DNA of 64,000 bases from Thiohalophilus sp. (GTDB lineage Bacteria; Pseudomonadota; Gammaproteobacteria; UBA6429; Thiohalophilaceae). The stretch is from positions 62,001-126,000 of the forward strand of contig NZ_JAXHMV010000002.1 in NCBI RefSeq assembly GCF_034521165.1. The letters are read 5' to 3'. The notes under the pieces were generated by a model, which saw only the letters and a program-made list of their open reading frames with translations, was not told the origin of the DNA and did no database searches. The translations under genes were made by a program, and so were the position numbers. This document shows positions 25,336-34,017 of this stretch, piece by piece; position 1 is the first letter of the stretch, and every line of letters starts with the position of its first letter.

Positions 25336-26691
25336 ATGGCTGAACTGACCTCCCCGCAACGCGATATCTACAGCGTCTCGCGACTCAACCGCGAGATTCG
25401 CACCCTGCTGGAAACGGGCTTTCCGGCCATCTGGCTGGAGGGGGAACTCTCCAACCTGGCCCGACCGGCCTCCGGCCATCTCTATTTCTCCCTCAAGGAC
25501 GAGGCCGCCCAGGTGCGCTGCGCCATGTTCCGCAATCGCAACCTGCTGCTTAAATTCCGTCCGGAAAACGGCCTGCAGGTCATGGTCCGCGCCCGGGTCA
25601 GCCTGTACGAGGCGCGCGGCGATTATCAGCTGATCGTCGAACATATGGAGGAATCCGGGGACGGCGCCCTGCGCCGCGCGTTTGACGAACTCAAGGTCAA
25701 ACTGGAAGCGGCCGGGCTGTTTGCCGCCACGCACAAACAGCCCTTGCCCCGTTTCCCGCAGCGTATCGGGGTGATCACGTCTCCCAGCGGCGCGGCCATC
25801 CGCGATATTGTCACTACCCTGCGGCGACGCTTTCCCGGCCTGCCGGTGGTGATCTACCCGGTGCCGGTGCAGGGGGAAAACGCCGCCCCGGCCATCGCCG
25901 CCGCCCTGCGCACCGCCGCCCGTCGCGATGAGTGCGATGTCCTGATCCTGGCCCGCGGCGGGGGCTCGCTGGAGGACTTGTGGCCCTTCAACGAGGAAGT
26001 GGTGGCGCGTGCGATTTACGACTGTCCGATTCCGGTGGTAAGCGGCGTCGGCCATGAGGTGGATGTCACCATCGCCGACTTTGCCGCCGATGTCCGGGCG
26101 CCGACCCCCACGGCCGCGGCGGAACTGGTCAGCCCCAGTCAGTACGAATGGCAACAGAGCTTCGCCCAGCTGGCCGGTCGCCTGACCCGACAGCTGCAGC
26201 AACAACTGCGCCATCGGGAGCAGCAGCTGAACTGGCTCGCCCGGCGCCTGCCCCATCCCCGGCGCTATCTGCAGTCGGTCGCCCAGCGGCTGGATGAGCT
26301 GGAGATTCGTCGCACCCAGGCCCTGCGTTATCAGTTGCAGCAACGCCAGTCGCAACTCAACACCCTGCGCGAGCGCTTGCAGCAGCACAATCCACGCCAT
26401 GCCCTGCAGCGTCACGACGCCCACTGCCGACAACTTGCCACCCGCCTGCAGCACACCATGCATCGCGATTTACAGGACATGAACCGGCGCCTGCAGTATC
26501 TGGCGCGCTCACTGGAAACCGTGAGTCCGCTTGCCACCTTGAGTCGTGGATATGCTATTGTCACCACAGAAGCCGAAGATAAAGTGATTACCGATGTTAA
26601 CCAGATCACGTTGCAAGGCCGAATCCGTGGCCGGCTGCATCGGGGTCGTTTCACCGCTGTTGTCGATGGGATCGAAGATGAAAAAAGCTAG
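25336..26691 (+). CDS. xseA: exodeoxyribonuclease VII large subunit
   Basis: The catalytic large subunit of the single-strand-specific exonuclease VII. The 451-residue protein has an N-terminal OB fold (residues about 10-105; FPAIWLEGELSNLARPASGHLYFSLKD, read as two motifs), then the catalytic domain with GVITSPSGAAIRDI, ILARGGGSLEDLWPFN and VSGVGHEVDVTIADF. A long Gln/Arg-rich coiled coil follows (about 270-400), and it ends with a YAIVTTEAEDKVITD segment. It overlaps the following M23 peptidase gene by 14 nt, so expression is coupled. The small subunit gene xseB is not in the window. Confidence 0.96.
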   Translation: MAELTSPQRDIYSVSRLNREIRTLLETGFPAIWLEGELSNLARPASGHLYFSLKDEAAQVRCAMFRNRNLLLKFRPENGLQVMVRARVSLYEARGDYQLIVEHMEESGDGALRRAFDELKVKLEAAGLFAATHKQPLPRFPQRIGVITSPSGAAIRDIVTTLRRRFPGLPVVIYPVPVQGENAAPAIAAALRTAARRDECDVLILARGGGSLEDLWPFNEEVVARAIYDCPIPVVSGVGHEVDVTIADFAADVRAPTPTAAAELVSPSQYEWQQSFAQLAGRLTRQLQQQLRHREQQLNWLARRLPHPRRYLQSVAQRLDELEIRRTQALRYQLQQRQSQLNTLRERLQQHNPRHALQRHDAHCRQLATRLQHTMHRDLQDMNRRLQYLARSLETVSPLATLSRGYAIVTTEAEDKVITDVNQITLQGRIRGRLHRGRFTAVVDGIEDEKS

Positions 26692-27523
26692 TTTGCGTCT
26701 GTTTGCTCTTGTTGTTGCTGTTCTGTTTTATACCACCAGTGTTAGCGCGGCCACATTGCCCCGTCACCAGGCAATACCCGGCGGTGTCGCCGTCATCCCG
26801 TTGGGCGAGCCGGGACAACCGAAACCGGCGGTCACTTATCTTAAAAAACAGGTCATGGTGCGCGCCAATAATCGGCGCTGGGAAGCCGTGGTGGGGATTC
26901 CCCTGTCCGCCAAAGCCGGTATTCATCGCCTCAAAGTGGATAATGGCCAGCGCGAATTCAGCAAGGAATTTCGCGTGGTGGACAAGGACTATGAAACCAC
27001 CCATATCACGATAACCAACCAGCGCATGGTCTCACCCACCAAGGAAGACATCGAGCGCCATTACCGGGAAAAGAAACAGATCATTGCCGCCATTCACAGC
27101 TGGAGCGAGCGGGAGCAGGTTGATGCGGCGTTTATCACCCCGGTTGAGGGTCGCTTCAGCAGCCCCTTCGGCCTCAAGCGTATTTATAACAATCAGGATC
27201 GCATTCGCCGTCATACCGGGCTGGATATCGCCGCCCCGGTGGGCACGCCCATACTCGCCCCGGCCAGCGGCACGGTCATCCGCACGGGCGATTACTTTTT
27301 TACGGGTAATACCGTCTTCATCGACCACGGTCAGGGACTGGTCACCATGTATTGCCATCTGGATAAAATTGATGTCGAGGAAGGCCAGCACATCAACCAG
27401 AGTCAACAACTGGGTGAAGTCGGCATGACCGGCCGGGTCAGCGGCCCCCACCTGCACTGGGCGGTCTTTCTCAATCAGTTCAAGGTCGATCCCAAGCTCT
27501 TCATGAGCCAGCTGGAAGAGTAA
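26678..27523 (+). CDS. secreted M23-family (LytM-type) metallopeptidase
   Basis: A 281-residue periplasmic peptidoglycan endopeptidase candidate. The signal peptide runs to about residue 24 (SVSA/ATLP). An N-terminal beta-rich domain is followed by the LytM domain from about 155, with zinc ligands His179 and Asp183 in HTGLDIAAPVGT and the HLH pair at 258-260 (GPHLHWAV), so the active site is complete. ATG 26678 (MKKASLRLF) is preferred because it gives a clean signal peptide; it overlaps the xseA end. M23 enzymes cleave cross-links, or act as amidase activators when ligands are lost, which is not the case here. Confidence 0.92.
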   Translation: MKKASLRLFALVVAVLFYTTSVSAATLPRHQAIPGGVAVIPLGEPGQPKPAVTYLKKQVMVRANNRRWEAVVGIPLSAKAGIHRLKVDNGQREFSKEFRVVDKDYETTHITITNQRMVSPTKEDIERHYREKKQIIAAIHSWSEREQVDAAFITPVEGRFSSPFGLKRIYNNQDRIRRHTGLDIAAPVGTPILAPASGTVIRTGDYFFTGNTVFIDHGQGLVTMYCHLDKIDVEEGQHINQSQQLGEVGMTGRVSGPHLHWAVFLNQFKVDPKLFMSQLEE

Positions 27524-27570
27524 ACAAGCGTTTCGAATAGCAATACAGGCAAGCGGAACAGCCGCGTCTG

Positions 27571-27715
27571 CCACAGGGAAGGGACGAGGAAAATCAAAAC
27601 TCGCCCCATCGACCGCAGGAGCGGCTGCGCCGCGATAAACCTGACCGCGCGGCACGATCTATCGCGCCAAAGGCGCTCCTGCAGGCCGTCGGTTCAAGCT
27701 ATTTTCCTCGTCCCG
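27571..27715. repeat. 145-bp tandem repeat, copy A
   Basis: The copy begins CCACAGGGAAGGGACGAGG and ends TTCCTCGTCCC, so its ends are inverted repeats. The middle is a palindrome: GGAGCGGCTGCGCCGCGATA against TATCGCGCCAAAGGCGCTCC. It lies directly after the M23 peptidase gene. The spacer 27524-28198 contains this pair, a degenerate CGC-type repeat, and no gene. Confidence 0.8.
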
Positions 27716-27736
27716 ACCCTTCGCCAGAACCGTCAG

Positions 27737-27880
27737 CCACAGGGAAGGGACGAGGAAGATCAAAACTCGTCCCCATCGACCGTAGGAGCGGCTGCGCCGC
27801 GATAAACCTGACCGCGCGGCACGATCTATCGCGCCAAAGGCGCTCCTGCAGGCCGTCGGTTCAAGGTATTTTCCTCGTCA
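27737..27880. repeat. 145-bp tandem repeat, copy B
   Basis: Nearly identical to copy A 166 bp earlier, including the GGGACGAGG-type ends and the internal palindrome, with only a handful of differences. The near identity points to recent tandem duplication. Confidence 0.8.
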
Positions 27881-27971
27881 CTCGTCACTCGTCCCTGGGC
27901 CCTGTATTTTAGATACCGCTGCGCCATATCGGGCCTGCAGATCCTGGTCGACAGGGTACCCAGCTTTAATA

Positions 27972-28045
27972 CTCTCGCAGAGACGCAGAGCGCACAGAGT
28001 ATGAGCAATATCCGATTTCTTTGCGCCGTGGCGTCTTGGCGAGAG
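27972..28045. repeat. degenerate CGCAAAG-type inverted pair
   Basis: The arm CTCTCGCAGAGACGCAGAG near 27972 faces GGCGTCTTGGCGAGAG near 28030. The outer ends are complementary, and the pattern resembles the arms of the MITE-like family elsewhere in the window, but with a very short interior. Confidence 0.45.
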
Positions 28046-28198
28046 ATAAGCTTTTCCTTCTACTGCACACCGGACCCAAATAGATACACCACCGAAACAC
28101 CGAACACCCGAACCAGCAACCCGATAGAGGCCCGATATTGCTACCTGGTATATGGCCTGCAGGTCAGAAGACCTGTTATAACCGATTCGGGATCTCGT

Positions 28199-29857
28199 TC
28201 AGACAAACTCCCCCACAAATGATTTGCCTCGCTGATAATCCTCCAGGCGTCGTCCGTGACCGCGGCGACGTTCGACACCACCGGTCAGCTGTCGATAATC
28301 GGTCCGGCTGCACAGGCGCCGATCCCGGCGCTGGCGACGTTCGCGCCGGGGCCGGCTGGTCGGCTCCGGGCCTGTCACTTCGATGGGCTGGCTCTGGGTC
28401 TTGCCCAGTTGTGTCAGGATACGCGGCAGCGGAAACTGCGCCAGATATTCCGCGGGCAGTTCCAGCAAGCGGGACTTGAACTCGTCGGGGGCGAACAGCA
28501 TGGGAATAATATTATTATAGTAACTGGCTTGCGGGGTCATTCTGAGACTATCCCCCTCCTGCGCCAGATAGCCCAGCTGTTTCAACACCCGAACCAGTTC
28601 TCCGAACACCTCCTCCAGATTAACACTGTATTTCTGCCTCACCGTCTGTAGCGAGACTTCGGTAAAGCGCAGTTTACTGGTAATTTCGCGCGCCATTTCC
28701 ATCTCCGGCGACAAGGCATCAACGCTGACAATCGGCGGCTTGCCTTCATCCAGCAGCTGATAATAGGATTTAAGTGTCATGGCATTTTGATAGGGTTTGC
28801 GTGGTGCATAGCCCTGGGACGAGATCCCCAGAGCCAGCAAGGTCAGATTATCCCAGCGACGCAACTGATGCTGATAAGACGCGGCATCTGGTTTGACAAA
28901 AATATTCTGTAATACCGCCCGATAGCCCTGACTGTCCAGATAATCGCTGGCTCCGGCAAACAGCTCAATCTTGCGCTGATAGTGCTCGTCCTCCGGTGGC
29001 CCTTCGCCGGCATGTGTCTGACAACGTTGACGATCCAGCGCGTAGATAGAAAGACTGGGAATATCCAGTTCAACAAAGGTTTCCAGCGTGTTACGCAGGG
29101 CATGCTCCGATTCGCCATCGAAACCGTACATGGTATCGACATTGACGTTACCGATAACCCTCCGTGCATAAGTCAGCTCTTCGATGGCCTCGCTGACCGA
29201 GTAATAGCGGTTCATCCCGGCCAGCAGCGTTTCATCCAGGCTCTGGATACCATAACTCAGACGATTGACGCCCAGTGCCCGAAGCAGATCCACCTTGCTC
29301 GCTGGCAAGGTCCCCGGCGAAGCCTCGATGCTAATCTCCGCCTCCGGCGCAAGATCAAAATGCTGCCGAATTCCCTCGATCAACCGGATTAACAGATAAT
29401 CATCCAGGTAGGTCGGGGTCCCCCCGCCCAGGTAAACCGATTCACAGGTCTGTCCTTGCATATGTGGCGCATATAACTGCATTTCACGCAGCAGATAATC
29501 GACATACCGGGCCGATTGCTCTATCCCTTTGCCGGGGAAAACGGTGTAATAACAAAAATTGCACAGGGTCTTACAAAACGGGGTATGTAAATAAAGGCTG
29601 TAACGCTCCGGGATAACCGAGGGTTCAGACAGCAGTTGCGCCACCGATCCCGGCTGCGAGGCCGGTGGCAAAATCGGCGGCGGAAAGGTCCAGTCAAAAC
29701 AGGGATAAAAATCATTTTGCACCTGCAACAGTTCCGGCAGGCGTGTTTCGAGATCATGCATCTCCGCCAGCGCGGCGGGGGTCGAATCGCCGGATACCAC
29801 CTGTGGCGTACGGGTCAGTCGGGATTGCTTGTTGAAGTCGGGGCGAAAACGTTTCAT
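28199..29857 (-). CDS. HemN-like radical SAM protein with basic C-terminal extension
   Basis: A 552-residue radical SAM enzyme. The cluster motif CX3CX2C is at Cys95, Cys99 and Cys102 (HTPFCKTLCNFCYY), and GGGTPTYL follows near 145, as in oxygen-independent coproporphyrinogen oxidases and related HemW/HutW proteins. It is about 95 residues longer than E. coli HemN. The N-terminus has an extra 80 residues, and the C-terminal 65 residues are Arg-rich (RPRRERRQRRDRRL). No heme genes are adjacent, so true HemN activity is uncertain. ATG 29857 is preceded by a perfect GGAGGT. Confidence 0.8.
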   Translation of the reverse strand: MKRFRPDFNKQSRLTRTPQVVSGDSTPAALAEMHDLETRLPELLQVQNDFYPCFDWTFPPPILPPASQPGSVAQLLSEPSVIPERYSLYLHTPFCKTLCNFCYYTVFPGKGIEQSARYVDYLLREMQLYAPHMQGQTCESVYLGGGTPTYLDDYLLIRLIEGIRQHFDLAPEAEISIEASPGTLPASKVDLLRALGVNRLSYGIQSLDETLLAGMNRYYSVSEAIEELTYARRVIGNVNVDTMYGFDGESEHALRNTLETFVELDIPSLSIYALDRQRCQTHAGEGPPEDEHYQRKIELFAGASDYLDSQGYRAVLQNIFVKPDAASYQHQLRRWDNLTLLALGISSQGYAPRKPYQNAMTLKSYYQLLDEGKPPIVSVDALSPEMEMAREITSKLRFTEVSLQTVRQKYSVNLEEVFGELVRVLKQLGYLAQEGDSLRMTPQASYYNNIIPMLFAPDEFKSRLLELPAEYLAQFPLPRILTQLGKTQSQPIEVTGPEPTSRPRRERRQRRDRRLCSRTDYRQLTGGVERRRGHGRRLEDYQRGKSFVGEFV

Positions 29858-29954
29858 GGCCACCTCCCTGTGTTGAGTTGTCTTGTCCGATATCCTTCCT
29901 ACAATTAAACTAGCCAACTCCGAAAGCCGTGTCCGTCAACCTCATCACGTTTTT

Positions 29955-30179
29955 ATGTCTGCAGTGAATTTTTCGATCCCCGACTGGGTCAACTGGATCG
30001 CACAGGACGCCAATGGCAACTGGTGGGGTTACAGTGTCGAACCCCTTCAACATGACCGGGGCTGGTATGAAAACGAAGTCGGTCGGTGTCAGCTGCTGGG
30101 GGCGGACCAGCCCAATTCGAACTGGCAGGACACATTAGCGCACGTGCCGCATCGGGCACTTGCTGACACCACGGATTAA
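29955..30179 (+). CDS. small tryptophan-rich hypothetical protein
   Basis: A 74-residue protein, divergent from the radical SAM gene. It has a conserved-looking core, DWVNWIAQDANGNWWGYS, followed by GWYENEVGR. Tryptophans and aromatic residues are frequent, and there is no signal peptide or membrane segment. Similar short proteins with a WIAQDxxGxWWGY pattern are common as hypotheticals in gammaproteobacteria, but I know no function. The ATG at 29955 starts the coherent part. The stretch 30180-30321 after it shows nothing. Confidence 0.6.
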   Translation: MSAVNFSIPDWVNWIAQDANGNWWGYSVEPLQHDRGWYENEVGRCQLLGADQPNSNWQDTLAHVPHRALADTTD

Positions 30180-30321
30180 CGAATCACCGGGGAATGAATC
30201 GATGACACGGCAGGCTTGCAACAATCAAAAATGGCAAGCGGCGAGTTTGTCGTGAGAATCAACAAACTCGCAGCCAGATCAGAATATAAAAAGTGTGATG
30301 TTTCGGGAGATCAGTAAGGTA

Positions 30322-31344
30322 TCAGCGCTGATAATGCAGCCTGATATTGCCCCGTCGGCAATAGAGGTTGCTCCGATCCGAAGTCTGGCAACGGGCCGTC
30401 AATGACGGTTCCTGCCAGCCCTGCTCCAGTTTCAGACCATGCGGATCGGCCTGCATGCCGCGTGAGTCCGCCTGATCCAGCTTGATTGCATTGTAATTGT
30501 ATTTGACCTGGAAACTGCCGTCGGCGTTGAAGTCGGTCAATGTTGCCTTGGTCGTATAGGTCACGCGCATCCCGTTGATGACCCGCTGTTTTTCGCTGGA
30601 GAAACAGACGACTTCGGCATCCGAGGCACTCAGACAGTGGGTGCTGGCAGACGGTAAAAAGTCGGCCGGCTGTGCGTCCCGCTGCCATTGGTTGTTTAAC
30701 ACCAGTTCGGCAAGATTGGGAATATTGACGCGCCGGGTTGCTGCCGGTTTGCTGGAGGCGGCAGCCGCCTGTTTTTGCTGCGCGGCTCTGGCTCTGGCCT
30801 GTTGCTCGCGTTGTTTGCGCAACGCGGCTTCCCGGGCACGGGCCGCCGCGGCCGCCTGTTTGCGTTTTTGCTCTTCGGCGCGGCGCTGCTTTTCGGCCTG
30901 CTCCTGCTGCCGCTGCTCTTCTTTCATGGCGGCGATACGGCGTTTCATGACCGCCTCGCTGCGGGCAAAGGCCGCCTTGTTCATGCGCTCCTCGGCCAGG
31001 GTACTGCCGTTTTCCGCGGCCTGCTTGTACCATTCCATGGCCTGTTTAAGATCCTCTTCCACCCCCATCCCGTTTTCATACATCACACCGAGCTTGTACT
31101 GGGCGGCACCATGCTGCTGTGCAGCGGCCTTGCGATACCACTCAAAGGCTTTTTTCATATTCTCCTGCGTACCGCGACCTTCTTCATAGGCATTGGCCAC
31201 ATAATACTGGGCATCGGCATCGCCCCGCTCGGCCAGAATCATATCCAGTTTGAACTGGCCCATATCGGCCATCAGCGGCGCGGAAAACCCGGCACCCGCC
31301 AGGGCGGCCACCAGAATCAGAACCTTGTAAAAATAATTTGTCAT
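30322..31344 (-). CDS. secreted Sel1-repeat protein with coiled coil and C-terminal cysteine domain
   Basis: A 340-residue exported protein of unknown role. The signal peptide runs to about residue 26 (PLMA/DMGQ). Two Sel1-like repeats follow at about 38-112 (DADAQYYVANAYEEGRG; GAAQYKLGVMYENGMG). A charged, Gln/Arg/Ala-rich coiled coil lies at about 128-205, and a globular C-terminus carries two CX9C pairs (CLSASDAEVVC and CQTSDRSNLYC), probably disulfides in the periplasm. It is the last gene of a same-strand envelope group and follows a related Sel1/coiled-coil gene by 26 bp. Confidence 0.82.
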   Translation of the reverse strand: MTNYFYKVLILVAALAGAGFSAPLMADMGQFKLDMILAERGDADAQYYVANAYEEGRGTQENMKKAFEWYRKAAAQQHGAAQYKLGVMYENGMGVEEDLKQAMEWYKQAAENGSTLAEERMNKAAFARSEAVMKRRIAAMKEEQRQQEQAEKQRRAEEQKRKQAAAAARAREAALRKQREQQARARAAQQKQAAAASSKPAATRRVNIPNLAELVLNNQWQRDAQPADFLPSASTHCLSASDAEVVCFSSEKQRVINGMRVTYTTKATLTDFNADGSFQVKYNYNAIKLDQADSRGMQADPHGLKLEQGWQEPSLTARCQTSDRSNLYCRRGNIRLHYQR

Positions 31345-31370
31345 CGTCTTCTGCCTGCTGTGCGTACGAC

Positions 31371-32096
31371 TTATTTACAGATTGACATCACCCGGGCAGC
31401 CGGCCCCTTGCAGGGATCCGACTTGAAACGCTCATCGTTGGTCTCGACCTGTTCGGGCTGGCTTTCTGACGGTGTGGGTTTTTCAGCCGCTTTGGCCTTT
31501 GCCTCGGCTTCGGCGCGGGCTTTTTCCAGCCGGGCCTGCTCCCGGGCCTTGCGCCGGGCTTCAGCTTCGGCTTTTTGACGCGCGAGTTCTTTGGCCCGGG
31601 CCTCGGCTTCACGCCGGGCCTTTGCCTCCGCTTCGCGGCGAGCCTGCTCCTCGGCGCGTTGTTTGGCCTGGGCCTCCTGACGGGCTTTTTGCCGGGCGGC
31701 TTCCCGGGCTTGACGCGCCTCCTGTGCCTTGCGTTCGGCCTCGGCGCGGCGTTTTGCCTCCTCGGCGCGACGCCGGGCTTCACGGGCTCGCTCGGCCTCT
31801 TCGCTGGCGGCCTGGCTTTGCGCCTGACGGGCACGCTTCACGCGCGCGATGGCCGCCTGGGCATCGCTATGTCCGGCCGCGCGGGCTTTTTCATACATCT
31901 CGAGCGCCTTGTCGTAACTCTGCTCGGTGCCCTGGCCCTGTTCATACATCTCGCCGAGCTTCATCATGGCACCGGCACTGCCGTTGTTGGCCATCTTTTG
32001 CTGAAACGAAAACAGGCTTTTCAGCGGATCGTCCTGCGCCACGGCAACACCGCCGAGTACAAAACCCAGCAAGATAATTAAAAGCGACTTTTTCAT
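31371..32096 (-). CDS. secreted Sel1-repeat protein with long TolA-like coiled coil
   Basis: A 241-residue exported protein. The signal peptide runs to about 20 (GVAVA/QDD), one Sel1 repeat lies at 43-78 (GAMMKLGEMYEQGQG), and an almost uninterrupted Ala/Arg/Glu/Lys coiled coil lies at about 85-215, similar in composition to the TolA stalk. The C-terminus is short, with two cysteines (DPCKGPAARVMSICK). It shares its layout with the next gene (signal, Sel1, coiled coil, Cys-bearing tail), so the two are probably partners or paralogs. The stalk could span periplasm or peptidoglycan; this is inference. Confidence 0.82.
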   Translation of the reverse strand: MKKSLLIILLGFVLGGVAVAQDDPLKSLFSFQQKMANNGSAGAMMKLGEMYEQGQGTEQSYDKALEMYEKARAAGHSDAQAAIARVKRARQAQSQAASEEAERAREARRRAEEAKRRAEAERKAQEARQAREAARQKARQEAQAKQRAEEQARREAEAKARREAEARAKELARQKAEAEARRKAREQARLEKARAEAEAKAKAAEKPTPSESQPEQVETNDERFKSDPCKGPAARVMSICK

Positions 32097-32177
32097 TCTC
32101 GAAAGACTTCGCCAGTCGGTTAATTAAGCGGTTGAAGAAAAGTATCGGCCCTCCCTGGAGGGCCGATCGAACGTTAA

Positions 32178-32615
32178 TCAGGGAATGATCAGTACCACGT
32201 TGACGCTCTTGTCGAGGTACTTGCCATCGATATAGCCAATGGCGCCCGGATTACGGGCCACCCACTCTTTCACGGCCTCATCGCCGGCGATCACCCGGGG
32301 CGGTTTGCCCTTGCCGGTGAACTTGAGTCTGGACCAGTGGCGATTCACCTCGCTGGCCGACTTTCTGACCACCGCCTTGTAGAACTTCTCGCGGACCGGG
32401 CTGTTGGTAGACTGATCCACCGGTTTGGCGGATACGCCGTTGGGAAAGCTTTTGCTGTTGCCCATATAGATATCGGCCACCTGTTCACGGGAAACACCGA
32501 TTTCCTTGACGCCGGGGTGGGTGATGACCGCAATCTCCGCCTGGACGGTCTGAATCCCGGCCAGCAGCAATACGAGGACCGCCGCCTTGCTAAAGACATT
32601 CTGTAACTTACGCAT
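32178..32615 (-). CDS. small periplasmic phosphate-binding-like protein
   Basis: A 145-residue exported protein, signal cleaved near residue 26 (TVQA/EIAV). The pattern GVSREQVADIYMGNSKSFPNG and later WVARNPGAIGYID is typical of short PstS-like (PBP-like) domain proteins, which cover only one lobe of a normal binding protein of about 320 residues. It lies 11 bp after the porin gene and is surely cotranscribed. Phosphate or another oxyanion is the likely ligand by family, but the truncated fold makes this uncertain. Confidence 0.82.
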   Translation of the reverse strand: MRKLQNVFSKAAVLVLLLAGIQTVQAEIAVITHPGVKEIGVSREQVADIYMGNSKSFPNGVSAKPVDQSTNSPVREKFYKAVVRKSASEVNRHWSRLKFTGKGKPPRVIAGDEAVKEWVARNPGAIGYIDGKYLDKSVNVVLIIP

Positions 32616-32626
32616 TGGACTCTCTC

Positions 32627-33775
32627 TTAAAAAATCGTATCGAAGGTGACGGTATAGATATTGCCGTCTTCCACGGTACCGGCATTGAACAGGCCGTAGG
32701 TACTACCGGCCGAGTTCGCTTGCGGCTCCGCATTCATGATTTCAAATTTGATCGCGGAAGCGTCACCGATTTCGGTGCGCAGCCCCAGAGCTACGGACTC
32801 CTGGACCTGGGCAACCGGCGATTTGAAATCACCTTCGTCGATTTTGGCGTAAGTCACATAAGGCAGGAAGCGATCCACCCGGTAACCCAGGGTGAGGTAA
32901 TAGGCTTCCTGATCAGGGAAAGCAAATTGCATGGCCTGACTGTCATCGGTATCACGAATGATGTATTCGCTGTAGGCCACCATGTCGTTCCAGTCGATAG
33001 TGAACCCGGCAGAAGTAAATGAACCGGGCGCTTCATCCAGGGTAAATGGACCGACTTGAGCATTAACATCAGTTTCATAGTAACCCAAACGGAAGCTACC
33101 TATATCGCCGGAAACTGAAACATTGAGCCCACGAGAATTCGGGGTTTCAAAACTAACTGGATCACCAGGTTTTGAACCCGTCGAGAACATTGCGTCCATA
33201 AAGTCAGCTGACTCGGGTAACATTCGTGCATCATGTGTCCCGTTACCGGCATAGATCTCGAACAGATAGCGCAGATCGCCCACGTTTTTCTGCCAGATCA
33301 GATCCAGCCCGCTCAACGCCTCGATGGGGTTGGTACTGTAGACTTCCAGCGGCGGCCGCACCCAGGGATAAGCGTAACCGACGTCCTTGTAGTCGGAGAT
33401 CATGTAGAACGGGCCCTTGTATTTGCCCATTCGCAGTTCCAGCTCGTCATTGAAATGGTAGGAGGCGTAGGCCCACTGGGTGTCGATGTCGTAGTTATCG
33501 GCACCGCCCTGGGCGTGCAGAACCACGGTCATGTCGACCTTGTCAGAAGCCGCCGCCGAAAACTGCAGACCAATATCGTTATCTTCGGTGTCGAACCGGG
33601 CGGTATCGTCCGCCAGTTCGAAATAATAGGGAACCGGATTGCCGTTCGAGTCTTCGCTGTCGCTGTAGGTGCCGGCAAAGGAGGCATAGCCGCTGACGGT
33701 CACTTCCACCGCCTGGAGCGGCAGTGAAACGCACGCCAGCAACCCGCCCGCCAGGGCAAGGATGTGCTTATTCAT
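32627..33775 (-). CDS. outer-membrane porin-like beta-barrel protein
   Basis: A 382-residue protein, signal peptide to about residue 22 (LPLQA/VEV). The rest alternates short polar turns with amphipathic strands, for example WAYASYHFNDELELRMGKYK and YLTLGYRVDRFLPYVTYAKI, and ends in a terminal aromatic residue (VTFDTIF), the signal read by the BAM complex. The size fits a 16-stranded porin. It is first in a four-gene same-strand group with the phosphate-binding-like and Sel1 proteins. The substrate is unknown. The 33776-34017 spacer behind it shows no gene. Confidence 0.85.
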   Translation of the reverse strand: MNKHILALAGGLLACVSLPLQAVEVTVSGYASFAGTYSDSEDSNGNPVPYYFELADDTARFDTEDNDIGLQFSAAASDKVDMTVVLHAQGGADNYDIDTQWAYASYHFNDELELRMGKYKGPFYMISDYKDVGYAYPWVRPPLEVYSTNPIEALSGLDLIWQKNVGDLRYLFEIYAGNGTHDARMLPESADFMDAMFSTGSKPGDPVSFETPNSRGLNVSVSGDIGSFRLGYYETDVNAQVGPFTLDEAPGSFTSAGFTIDWNDMVAYSEYIIRDTDDSQAMQFAFPDQEAYYLTLGYRVDRFLPYVTYAKIDEGDFKSPVAQVQESVALGLRTEIGDASAIKFEIMNAEPQANSAGSTYGLFNAGTVEDGNIYTVTFDTIF

Positions 33776-34017
33776 TGTTGTTCTCCCAATGTGTGTATCC
33801 GGGCCGGATCGTCAACCAGGCAAGTGCACGAACCGTCGGACAAGAAATACCCAATGGTATTACCCCAAACGGCGTTCATTCTAGCGAAACGCTGGTTAGA
33901 ATTAAACCAGAGTGTAACAATTATGTGACAAAAGAAACCGGAATATCTGCCCGAATATCACAGGGTTAGGGTTTTCCCTGAGTCATGAGATGGGTTATGA
34001 CATTGCCCGCGAGAGGG

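Noticed and set aside
27524..28198. Small open frames in the repeat-filled spacer after the M23 peptidase
   Set aside because: They fall inside the tandem and palindromic repeats and have no ribosome sites or coding pattern.
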